The position numbers and the translations under genes were made by a program. Under the pieces are notes generated by a model. It made no database searches. It had not been told where the DNA came from and saw only the letters and a list, made by a program, of their open reading frames with translations. Positions 52,420 through 60,599 of a DNA stretch of 64,000 bases are shown here, in pieces (positions within the stretch are counted from its first letter, which is position 1; each line of letters starts with the position of its first letter). The DNA is from Caldifarciminota bacterium (GTDB lineage: Bacteria; Hydrothermota; Hydrothermia; LBFQ01; DSFT01), in NCBI GenBank assembly GCA_025060695.1, contig JANXBH010000007.1, positions 1 to 64,000 on the forward strand. The letters run 5' to 3'.

Positions 52420-55002
52420 TTAATCACATTTTGAAAATCCACAATTTAAGCAATATTGAGAACAATCCGCAAACTTCTTTGCATACGAACCTTTTAATAA
52501 TGTTTTATTTGAACAGTTAGGACAAAATTCCGCATTCTGAAATATTTCAGTTTCTATCTCAGATTTTATATTTCCCTCCTCATCAATAGTTGTTAATGTT
52601 GGACTTGTAATCTCTCCTCTTGCGTCTAACTGGCCGTTTCTTACCCCTTCTAAGAATAGTCTTAGTGCAAGACCTAAAACCGCAGGCTCAGATGGCAAAT
52701 AAAAGCCCTTATACACATAGCCCTGACCCTGTATTTCCTTTACTTTAAACAGGTTCTCTACTATAAACTTTGGGTCGTCATTTTCTGAGAGCTTCCTTAA
52801 GACTGCTGAAATCATCATAGATAGTGCAGTGCTCCACTCAAGCCCAACCATATCTGAACTATGTGCAAATATTTCAATTGGCATATTTTTCTCGTCAGCA
52901 TTAACAGTTACATACCATTTTCTTCCTTTATACTTAATTTTATACGTAACACCACTTACTGCAAATGGTCTAGCTTTTTTCTCAGACCTTAGTTGATTGT
53001 CCAATTTATTAGCTATAGGCTTACTTTCTTCAGTAATCAAAACACCTTCCCTACTACCCTCTCTATATATTGTAATACCCTTACAACCTTCTTTCCATGC
53101 TAAAAAGTATAGTTTCTTAACAGTTTCTACATCCGTATCGTGCGGTAAGTTTATTGTAGAGCTAATCGCGCTATCTACATATTTTTGAATTAATCCCTGC
53201 AGTTTTACTCTATATTCCCAATTTATCTGATGTGCAGTTATAAAGTAATCAGGAAGATTTCTTAAATCCTCATCTGTAATCTCTTCATCTTTCTTATTTA
53301 AATATTTCTTTACAAGTGGATGATATACATAGTAAAATTTTCCAAGTGAATATCTTGTATATTTAAGGGAAAATATGGGTTCAATACCTGAAGAAACATT
53401 TCCAGCAAGTATTGAGATAGAGCCCGTTGGTGCGATTGATAGTATTTCTGAATTTCTTATGCCATATAGTTTTATCTCTTCAAGTATTTCTTTTGGCAAC
53501 CTTTGAACAAATTCGCTTTTTGACCATTTTTCAAAATCAAACATCTCAAAAGAGCCTTTTTCTTTTGCAAGCTCTATGCTTGATTTATAACTTGTATCTC
53601 TAATAAATCTCATTAGATTTTCTACTTTCTTAAGTGCCTCGTCTGAATCATATCTTACTTTCATCATAGCAAGTGCATCTCCAAGACCAAGAATTCCAAG
53701 ACCAAGTCTTCTTGCTTGTTTACTTGCATTTTCTTGTTCCTTTAGTGGATATTTTGATACATCAATTACATTATCTAAAAATCTAACTGCAATCGGAATT
53801 ACTTCAGCAAGTAGTTCATAGTTCCAATCATTATCTTTTACAAACTTTGTAAGATTTAAAGAGCCCAAATCACAATTTCCATAGCTTGGTAGGGGCTTTT
53901 CTGAACAAGGGTTAGTTGATAGAACTGGCTGAAAATATTGTGGATTGTGATTCTTTATAATAGTATCCCAAAATATTAAACCCGGCTCAGCGGAAGACCA
54001 AGCAGATTTTACAATTTTATCCCAAAGTTCTCTTGCTCTAACTAATTTATAAACTCTCTTCCTTCTAAGTTCAAATCTTCTGTTTTTATATTCAATTTCT
54101 CCACTTCTTGATTCAAACAGCATATATTCATCTTTGTATAGGTTTATATCATAAGGGCTTAATACTCTATCATAAACAATTGCACAATTTCCACTTAACA
54201 TTTCTTCTAATTCGCTTTCTGATATTTTTGGGTTTCTTACTATGTCAGGATACCAAAGTTCCCAAATATCATCATTTTCAACAGCTCTCATAAAGTTATC
54301 TCTTATTTTTATAGATACATTTGCGAACTTTACCTGTTGTCTAACTAATATCTCCTCAATAATTTTTAGTTGTTCTTCACTATATCTATGTGAGTTTTGC
54401 TTTATTACTTCCATAGTAAAGAAGTCAGGCTTAGATTTTGCATCTACAAATAGTTCTACGTCGGGATGAGATACATCTATTGTTATCATTAATGCTCCTC
54501 TTCTACCTTCCTGTCCAATTAGTCCTGTTGTTAGTGAAAAAAGATGCATGAACGATACTGCACCTGTTGAATATTTTGCACTATTTAGAACATGTGAATT
54601 AGTTGGTCTTAGTATTGATATGTCAGTACCACAACCTCCTCCCCAAGAATATGTTCTTGCCATCTCCTTTGCACAATCGTATATGCCTTCAATTGAATCC
54701 TCTTTAATTGGAATTACATAGCAGTTTAATAGAGTATTTTTTGGAATTATATGGTTTCCTGCACCGAAAAGTATTCTACCTGCCGGGACAAACTTAAAGT
54801 CATTTAATATATAGTAGAATTTTTCCTCCCAATATTCTTTATCCTTCTCCATAGTAGCTATAGCTTTTGCTATTCTTCTGAAGAATTCCTGAGGTGTCTT
54901 TTCAAGAAGATTCCCCTTTTGATCCTTTAGAGCATACTTTTTTATAAACACATCTGCCCTTAGAGTATCATTATCAAAATAAGTCAAGATTTTTTCTTCC
55001 AT
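52420..55002 (-). CDS. nrdJ: Adenosylcobalamin-dependent ribonucleotide reductase, class II
   Basis: An 860-residue enzyme that makes deoxyribonucleotides with B12 chemistry, so it works with or without oxygen. Active-site motifs are LLNCYVIP, TYSWGGGCGTDIS, STNPCSEKPLPSYGNCDLGS and APTGSISILAG. The C-terminus ends in a zinc-finger-like cysteine set (CPNCSNKT, CSQYCLNCGFSKC). The length agrees with the longer NrdJ subgroup. It starts at ATG 55002. No cobalamin riboswitch was identified in the upstream gap. Confidence 0.95.
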   Translation of the reverse strand: MEEKILTYFDNDTLRADVFIKKYALKDQKGNLLEKTPQEFFRRIAKAIATMEKDKEYWEEKFYYILNDFKFVPAGRILFGAGNHIIPKNTLLNCYVIPIKEDSIEGIYDCAKEMARTYSWGGGCGTDISILRPTNSHVLNSAKYSTGAVSFMHLFSLTTGLIGQEGRRGALMITIDVSHPDVELFVDAKSKPDFFTMEVIKQNSHRYSEEQLKIIEEILVRQQVKFANVSIKIRDNFMRAVENDDIWELWYPDIVRNPKISESELEEMLSGNCAIVYDRVLSPYDINLYKDEYMLFESRSGEIEYKNRRFELRRKRVYKLVRARELWDKIVKSAWSSAEPGLIFWDTIIKNHNPQYFQPVLSTNPCSEKPLPSYGNCDLGSLNLTKFVKDNDWNYELLAEVIPIAVRFLDNVIDVSKYPLKEQENASKQARRLGLGILGLGDALAMMKVRYDSDEALKKVENLMRFIRDTSYKSSIELAKEKGSFEMFDFEKWSKSEFVQRLPKEILEEIKLYGIRNSEILSIAPTGSISILAGNVSSGIEPIFSLKYTRYSLGKFYYVYHPLVKKYLNKKDEEITDEDLRNLPDYFITAHQINWEYRVKLQGLIQKYVDSAISSTINLPHDTDVETVKKLYFLAWKEGCKGITIYREGSREGVLITEESKPIANKLDNQLRSEKKARPFAVSGVTYKIKYKGRKWYVTVNADEKNMPIEIFAHSSDMVGLEWSTALSMMISAVLRKLSENDDPKFIVENLFKVKEIQGQGYVYKGFYLPSEPAVLGLALRLFLEGVRNGQLDARGEITSPTLTTIDEEGNIKSEIETEIFQNAEFCPNCSNKTLLKGSYAKKFADCSQYCLNCGFSKCD

Positions 55003-55238
55003 AGTTTGGAAATGTTAAGGTAAACTAATTTGTTATATTTAAATTCCCTATAAATAAGAATAAGCATATTTACTTACAACAAATTATCAAAATGGCATTT
55101 TAAAGCAAATTTTAAAAAGCGAGTATTTAGGAAGAATAAATATATTTGTCAGATTAAAAAATTCCACCTTATTAAAAATTTTTCTAAAATTAAAAAAAAA
55201 TTCACACATCGCTAAATGAATTCTCTACAAAAGTCCCT
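55003..55238. other. AT-rich gap between nrdJ and the E1-alpha gene
   Basis: No gene is seen here. A minus-strand TAAAAT box (ATTTTA at 55099-55104) could start the nrdJ transcript with a leader of about 90 nt, the longest in the window. Runs of A and T dominate. I found no B12-box or other riboswitch pattern. Confidence 0.5.
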
Positions 55239-55244
55239 TATAAT
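55239..55244 (+). promoter_or_regulatory. TATAAT box of E1-alpha gene
   Basis: A consensus TATAAT whose last base is 7 nt before ATG 55252, inside the longer reading frame starting at 55216. It argues that translation begins at 55252. Confidence 0.5.
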
Positions 55245-55251
55245 TATCAAT

Positions 55252-56370
55252 ATGACAGAAAAAACTTTAAATCATATAAGACCATTTACAGATGAACCTA
55301 TAAGGTTTATTGGAAGTGAAGGAGAACCACTTTTTGATTTCAAACCAGAAGACTTATCACTTAATGAAGAAGACTTAAAAACATTATATTACTACATGAA
55401 ACTAACAAGAGCATTTGATAGAAAGGGTATGTTTCTTACAAGGTCAGGAAAAGCACTATTTTATGTAGAGGTTGCAGGTCAGGAAGCATCAACTGTAGCG
55501 AGTGGATATGCAATACCTGAAAATGATTGGATATTCCCAGCACATAGGGAACATGGGGTTTTAATAGTAAGAGGTTATCCTCTAACTGAAATGTTTGCAC
55601 AAATTATGGGAAGGATGGAGGTAAATAAAGCAAGACAAATGCCAGTGCATTGGGGAATGAGAAAACTTAGAATTTTAACAATCTCAAGTCCTGTTGGAAA
55701 TCAGCTGCCACAAGCGGTAGGCATAGGTATGGCTATAAACTATTTAAAAAAGGATGAAGCTATAATAGTATATACAGGTGATGGAGGTTCATCTACGGGA
55801 GATTTTCATAGTGCTTTAACTTTTGCAAGTGTTTTTAAAACTCCTGTAATATTCTTTGTTCAAAATAACCACTGGTCAATATCTGTGCCAATAAAAAGAC
55901 AATATGGCTCAAAAAATATAGCAATAAAAGCTACTGCCTACGGTATGGAAGGATATTATATAGATGGAAATGATTTTTTAGCAGTTTATGCAACTACAAA
56001 ATTAGCATTTGAAAAGGCTCACAACAAAGAGCCAGTTCTTATTGAAGCATTAACTTATAGATATGGCTCTCATTCAACTGCGGACCAAGCGGATAGATAC
56101 AGAGATATTAAGGAACTTGAATACTGGCAAAAAACTTGGGATCCAATTAAGAGAGCAAAATTGTATTTACAAGGGCTTGGTATTTGGAATGAAAATTGGG
56201 AGAAAGAGCTTGACGAACAAATTGAACATGAGTTAAATGAAGCTATAGATGAAGCAGAAAAAAGACCTGAGCCACCACCTGAGACTACACTTGAAGATGT
56301 ATATGCACAAATGCCTTGGCATATAGAGGAACAAATGAGAGAGCTATTAGATGAAATAAAGGGCGCGTAG
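55252..56370 (+). CDS. 2-oxoacid dehydrogenase E1 component, alpha subunit
   Basis: A thiamine-diphosphate enzyme (372 residues from ATG 55252; the frame is open from 55216, but the TATAAT box 7 nt before 55252 favours the shorter form). The ThDP motif is GDGGSSTGDFHSALTFA ending near VQNNHWSIS; the loop YGSHSTADQADRYRD is typical of the branched-chain 2-oxoacid and pyruvate dehydrogenase alpha subunits. The beta subunit, E2 and E3 are absent here. The last codons and stop lie inside tRNA-Val by 10 bases. Confidence 0.9.
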   Translation: MTEKTLNHIRPFTDEPIRFIGSEGEPLFDFKPEDLSLNEEDLKTLYYYMKLTRAFDRKGMFLTRSGKALFYVEVAGQEASTVASGYAIPENDWIFPAHREHGVLIVRGYPLTEMFAQIMGRMEVNKARQMPVHWGMRKLRILTISSPVGNQLPQAVGIGMAINYLKKDEAIIVYTGDGGSSTGDFHSALTFASVFKTPVIFFVQNNHWSISVPIKRQYGSKNIAIKATAYGMEGYYIDGNDFLAVYATTKLAFEKAHNKEPVLIEALTYRYGSHSTADQADRYRDIKELEYWQKTWDPIKRAKLYLQGLGIWNENWEKELDEQIEHELNEAIDEAEKRPEPPPETTLEDVYAQMPWHIEEQMRELLDEIKGA

Positions 56371-56434
56371 CTCAGTTGGTTAGAGCGCCATCCTCACACG
56401 ATGGAGGTCCCCTGTTCGAATCAGGGCGCGCCCA
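56361..56434 (+). tRNA. tRNA-Val (anticodon CAC)
   Basis: Cloverleaf: acceptor GGGCGCG/CGCGCCC, discriminator A at 56434, D arm GCTC/GAGC, anticodon arm CCATC-CTCACAC-GATGG, T arm CCCTG-TTCGAAT-CAGGG. No CCA encoded. Anticodon CAC reads GTG. Its first 10 bases contain the stop codon of the upstream gene, and the base after its 3' end is the first of a TTG start codon. No separate promoter is apparent. Confidence 0.97.
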
Positions 56435-57337
56435 TTGATAGATAGTTTAAGTGCGTATGAAAGAATAAAAAAATACATAAGAAAAACGCCTGTTATTGAA
56501 TATGAAAACTTTCTATTTAAGTTAGAAAACTTACAAAAATCAGGTTCATTTAAACCAAGAGGAGCATATAATAAAATTCTAAAAAATTTAAATAGTGCAA
56601 ATGGTGTAGTCTGTGCATCAAGTGGAAATCATGCACAAGCGGTAGCAAAAGTATGCTCAGATTTAAATATAAAAAATGTAAAAATTGTAGTTCCAAATAA
56701 CACACCATTAATTAAAATTAACAAAATAAAAAACTACGGATATGAACCAATATTTTATGGTAATCATTTAAATGAAAGCTTAAATTATGCAAGAGAAATT
56801 GCTAAAATGGAAAACTTTCTTTTTGTTCATCCATACGACGATGAGGACATTATTGAGGGACAAGGAACAATAGCAGTAGAAATATCTAACTACGAATTTG
56901 AATATCTTTTTATACCTATTGGAGGAGGAGGATTGGCAAGCGGAATATCGCTATACATAAAGAAAGTAAAACCAAACACAAAAATCTTTGGAGTAGTTTC
57001 AGAAAATGCACCTAGTTTTTATTATTCATTTAAGCAAAATAAAATAGTTGAAATTGAGCCAAAATATACTTTGGCTGATGGTATAAGACTAAAATATCCA
57101 AGTAAATTAACCTTTTCTATTTTGAAGGAACTTCTTGAAGATGTAATACTTGTAAGTGAAGATGAAATAAAATATAGCATAAAGTGGGCTTATTACTATT
57201 TAAACCAAATAGTGGAAGGAGCAGGAGCAATCACTTTGGCAGTGTTTTTATTTAATAAGGTCAAAATAGAAGGAAAGGCTATGTTTATAATAAGTGGTGG
57301 AAATATAGATGAAAGCATTTTAGATAATATACTTTAA
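56435..57337 (+). CDS. Threonine dehydratase / serine racemase family enzyme
   Basis: A 300-residue fold-type II PLP enzyme. The PLP lysine is in KSGSFKPRGAYNKI, the phosphate-binding loop is IGGGGLASG, and VCASSGNHAQAVA is the Asn-containing motif. It lacks the C-terminal ACT domain, so it is closer to catabolic threonine dehydratase or serine racemase than to biosynthetic IlvA. Start codon TTG 56435 is the first base after tRNA-Val; the conserved AYERIKKYIRKTPV begins only seven residues later, so no internal start is credible. Confidence 0.88.
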   Translation: MIDSLSAYERIKKYIRKTPVIEYENFLFKLENLQKSGSFKPRGAYNKILKNLNSANGVVCASSGNHAQAVAKVCSDLNIKNVKIVVPNNTPLIKINKIKNYGYEPIFYGNHLNESLNYAREIAKMENFLFVHPYDDEDIIEGQGTIAVEISNYEFEYLFIPIGGGGLASGISLYIKKVKPNTKIFGVVSENAPSFYYSFKQNKIVEIEPKYTLADGIRLKYPSKLTFSILKELLEDVILVSEDEIKYSIKWAYYYLNQIVEGAGAITLAVFLFNKVKIEGKAMFIISGGNIDESILDNIL

Positions 57338-57340
57338 ACT
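57335..57340 (+). promoter_or_regulatory. TAAACT box upstream of gltX
   Basis: ACTTTAAACTTTT overlaps the preceding stop codon. The hexamer is 7 nt from TTG 57348, against 1 nt for the other in-frame TTG at 57342. Confidence 0.45.
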
Positions 57341-57347
57341 TTTGCTC

Positions 57348-58748
57348 TTGGTAAGAGTTAGATTTGCACCATCCCCAACAGGAGAGTTACATGTAGGAGG
57401 TGCAAGAACCGCTCTATATAACTATTTATTTGCAAGACATAATAAAGGAAAGTTCCTTTTGAGAATTGAAGATACTGATAGAGAAAGAAGTAAAGAAGAA
57501 TTTGTAGTTAGTATAAAGGAAGGTTTAAAGTGGCTAAAAATAGACTGGGATGAGGATATAGTATATCAGTCAGAAAGACTGCAATTATATAAACAATATG
57601 CATATTCGTTGCTTGAAAAAAATAAGGCATATGTTGACTACTACTATCCTGAAGAATGGGAGGAAATAGTAAAGAAATACATACCTGAGCATCTTCCAAT
57701 AGATAAAAAAAAACATATTGAAAGAAGTTTAATATTAGAACCACCAAATGGATATAAACATGTTAAACAAAGAGCAAAAGGAGCAATTAGACTATTCGTG
57801 GAAGATAACATTAATATTTCTTTTGTAGATAAAATTAGAGGAAAGATAGAGATTTTAAGTAATAACATAAATGATATTGTTTTACTTAGGACGGATGAAA
57901 CACCTACTTATAACTTTGCGGTCGTAATTGATGATTACTTAATGGAAATTACTCACATTATAAGAGGAGACGACCACATTTCAAATACACCAAAGCAAAT
58001 ATTAATTTATAATGCTTTTAATTGGAATATCCCTGAGTTTGCACATCTTCCGATGATACTCGGACCAGATAAGAAAAAGCTTTCTAAAAGACATGGTTCT
58101 CTTAGTGTTATTGAATATAAAAAAATGGGAATATTAAGCGATGCTCTATTTAACTTCTTAGCACTACTTGGATGGTCCCCAAAGGACAATAGAGAAATTA
58201 TTTCAAGAGAGGAAATGATTAGGATTTTTAAAATAGAAGAAGTAAATAGTTCTCCCGCAGTTTTTGATATAAATAAACTGCTTTGGATGAATTCGGAATA
58301 TATTAAGACGAAAGAAAATAGGGAAATTTTAGAATTAGTGAAAGAAATATCAAGTGATAAATATGATGAGAGGAAACTTTTAACTTGTATAGAACTATTA
58401 AAGACAAGAACTAAGACATTAAGGGATTTTCTTGAGTTCGGTGATTACTTTTTAACTGAGGACTATAAATTTGAAAAAGAGGCAATAGAAAAGATAAATG
58501 AAAAGTCATTGGAGTATTTAAAACTACTGCATGATAAATATCTTAAAGTAGAAGAATGGAATAAGAAAAATTTAGAGGAGATACTTAGGGATTTATCAAA
58601 TAAGCTTGGTATTAAGGCCTCAGAAATAATACATCCCCTTAGGGCAATTGTTAGTGGAAAGACTGTTGGTCCAGGACTTTTTGAGATTTTAGAGGCATTA
58701 GGTAAAGAAGTAGTAATAAGGAGATTAGGAAAATTTATATTTAGATAA
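57348..58748 (+). CDS. gltX: Glutamyl-tRNA synthetase
   Basis: A 466-residue class I synthetase. The HIGH-type motif is FAPSPTGELHVGGARTALYN and the KMSKS-type motif KKKLSKRHGSLSV; RIEDTDRERS is also conserved. I prefer TTG 57348 (start MVRVRFAPSPTG, the usual N-terminus) to TTG 57342, because the promoter box is 7 nt upstream of 57348. It could be discriminating or also charge tRNA-Gln; a tRNA-Gln is in this window, but no gat genes are. The end overlaps plsX by 24 bases. Confidence 0.95.
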   Translation: MVRVRFAPSPTGELHVGGARTALYNYLFARHNKGKFLLRIEDTDRERSKEEFVVSIKEGLKWLKIDWDEDIVYQSERLQLYKQYAYSLLEKNKAYVDYYYPEEWEEIVKKYIPEHLPIDKKKHIERSLILEPPNGYKHVKQRAKGAIRLFVEDNINISFVDKIRGKIEILSNNINDIVLLRTDETPTYNFAVVIDDYLMEITHIIRGDDHISNTPKQILIYNAFNWNIPEFAHLPMILGPDKKKLSKRHGSLSVIEYKKMGILSDALFNFLALLGWSPKDNREIISREEMIRIFKIEEVNSSPAVFDINKLLWMNSEYIKTKENREILELVKEISSDKYDERKLLTCIELLKTRTKTLRDFLEFGDYFLTEDYKFEKEAIEKINEKSLEYLKLLHDKYLKVEEWNKKNLEEILRDLSNKLGIKASEIIHPLRAIVSGKTVGPGLFEILEALGKEVVIRRLGKFIFR

Positions 58749-59738
58749 CTTTTCTAATATTTTTTCAGTAAGTCTATTTTCATATAGTTTTCTTGAAACA
58801 TTTATAGCATTATAAATTGCTCTATGTGAAGACCTTCCATGACAAATAATAACATTTCCATTTACACCAAGAAGTGGTGCACCACCATATTCCTCAAAGT
58901 CAGCGTGTTTTTTAACATTTTCAAAAGCGCCTTTCATAAAATATGCACCAAGCAAATATAAAAAGTTCTTCTTTACCTCATTTTTTATCATATTCACAAG
59001 TGAAAAAAACACACTCTCTCCAAACTTCAATAGTGTATTTCCTACAAAACCATCCATTACTATTACATCAGCTTTATTCGAAAGTATTTCATGCCCCTCT
59101 ACAAAACCAATAAAATTTAAATCACTGCTTTCAAATAGTTTTCTTGCATCAATTACTACCTGATTTCCCTTCACTTCCTCTTCTCCAATTGATAGTATTC
59201 CTACTTTAGGTCTTGGATTATTAAAGAGTATTGAATAAAATACACTACCAAGAATACCAAATTGAAATAAAACTTGTGGAGAAATATCCACATTAGCACC
59301 TACATCAAGAACTAAATTATTACCTTCAGTTGTAGGAAAAAGAGCACCAATTGCAGGCCGCTTTACATTCTGAATTCTACCTATGGTAAATATAGAAAAT
59401 GCCATTATTGCACCTGTATGACCTGCAGAAATAAATGAGTTTACTATCCCTTCTTTATGTAAGTTTAAACCAACTGAAATGCTTGAATCTTTTTTGTACT
59501 TTAGAGCATCCGATGGTTTTTCATTTGTTTTTACGACTTCCTTTGCATCTACTATGTGCAAATTTTCCACTTTTGTATTACTATACATCCTCTTAATTTC
59601 AGATTCTAATAAATCCTTCTGACCTACTAAGTATATCTCTACATTTTTGTTATTTTTTAAATATTCAATAGAGCCCTTAATTTCAGGTATAGGGGCATTA
59701 TCTGAGCCCATTGCATCAACAGCTACTTTGAATATCAT
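58725..59738 (-). CDS. plsX: Phosphate acyltransferase PlsX
   Basis: A 337-residue enzyme making acyl-phosphate from acyl-ACP for phospholipid synthesis. The N-terminus VAVDAMGSDNAPIPEIKG, the SAGHTGAIMAFS motif, RPAIGALFPT and VMDGFVGNTLLK are characteristic. Its start overlaps the rpmF stop by 4 bases, the common rpmF-plsX arrangement. The partner acyltransferase PlsY is also in this cluster. Confidence 0.95.
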   Translation of the reverse strand: MIFKVAVDAMGSDNAPIPEIKGSIEYLKNNKNVEIYLVGQKDLLESEIKRMYSNTKVENLHIVDAKEVVKTNEKPSDALKYKKDSSISVGLNLHKEGIVNSFISAGHTGAIMAFSIFTIGRIQNVKRPAIGALFPTTEGNNLVLDVGANVDISPQVLFQFGILGSVFYSILFNNPRPKVGILSIGEEEVKGNQVVIDARKLFESSDLNFIGFVEGHEILSNKADVIVMDGFVGNTLLKFGESVFFSLVNMIKNEVKKNFLYLLGAYFMKGAFENVKKHADFEEYGGAPLLGVNGNVIICHGRSSHRAIYNAINVSRKLYENRLTEKILEKLSKYKFS

Positions 59739-59944
59739 TTAGACATTTCTTTTTCTAATTCTTTCTCCTCTTTTGTAATTATTAATTTCTTCCCTTTATA
59801 GTATCCACAATTTTGACAAACACTGTGAGCAAGAATAGGTTCATTACATCTTGGACAAAATGTCCATGTTGCTATAAACGGCTTCCAGTGGCTTCTCCTT
59901 GCTCTTCGCCCACTTCTTGCAGTTTTCCTTTTTGGAACAGGCAT
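59735..59944 (-). CDS. rpmF: 50S ribosomal protein L32
   Basis: A 69-residue protein with the L32 start MPVPKRKTARSGRRARRSHW and a zinc-binding CPRCNEP then CQNCGYYKGK. The C-terminal acidic tail is a little longer than usual. A GGAGGTATAGCC ribosome site precedes the ATG. The cysteines show the zinc-containing form of L32. Confidence 0.96.
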   Translation of the reverse strand: MPVPKRKTARSGRRARRSHWKPFIATWTFCPRCNEPILAHSVCQNCGYYKGKKLIITKEEKELEKEMSK

Positions 59945-59946
59945 GG

Positions 59947-60594
59947 CTATACCTCCACAGACTTTAGAACATAATTTAAAAAGTGCTCATCAGGTAAGGC
60001 TCCCTCAAAGTTAATTTTTTCATTTATTACAATTTTTGGAACTGCATGAACGAAGTAGCTATCTGCTAAATCTGGAAACTCAATAGCTTCTATCATATCA
60101 GATATTATGTTTGGATTTTCAAGTGCAAATTTGTGTGCAGTTCTTACCGCCCTTGGACAATATGGACATGTCGGAGTAACAAAAACCAAAATATGAACTT
60201 TTTGATTTATTTCTGAAAGTCTTTCCCTTATACTTTGAGATAAACCTGAATCCTTATTTGAAACCATAATTATATCTTCTATTAAAGAAGAAAATTCATA
60301 ACCTGCAGGAATTCCAAAATACCTAACACCTCTAATACTTTCATCTTCATCAGTCAAAATAATAGCAGGTACCTTTGAAACATCCCATTTTTTAGCAACC
60401 TCTTCATCGCTTATTAAATTATACTTTTCCAATTTTATCTTTTCAGATAGTTCTGATATTTCATTTAATAGCCTTTCAGTATCATAGCAATATTCACAAT
60501 TTAGATTTTGCATAAAGAAAATAATCTTTACATTATCCTTTAGTTTTTCATCAAAGAGCTTTTTTATAGTTTTCTTATCCTCTTCTCTTATCAT
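59947..60594 (-). CDS. Protein disulfide oxidoreductase, two thioredoxin folds
   Basis: A 215-residue protein with two thioredoxin-like halves, each with a CxxC active site: NLNCEYCYD in the first and TPTCPYCPR in the second. Each half has a cis-proline motif (KVPAIIL and AVPKIVI). Such two-domain proteins (glutaredoxin-like PDO) are characteristic of thermophiles and help keep disulfides in the cytosol. AAAGGAGG is well placed for ATG 60594. Confidence 0.92.
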   Translation of the reverse strand: MIREEDKKTIKKLFDEKLKDNVKIIFFMQNLNCEYCYDTERLLNEISELSEKIKLEKYNLISDEEVAKKWDVSKVPAIILTDEDESIRGVRYFGIPAGYEFSSLIEDIIMVSNKDSGLSQSIRERLSEINQKVHILVFVTPTCPYCPRAVRTAHKFALENPNIISDMIEAIEFPDLADSYFVHAVPKIVINEKINFEGALPDEHFLNYVLKSVEV

Positions 60595-60599
60595 ATTCT

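Noticed and set aside
55003-55238. Cobalamin riboswitch before the B12-dependent ribonucleotide reductase
   Set aside because: No B12-box-like stretch or stable hairpins seen in the AT-rich gap.
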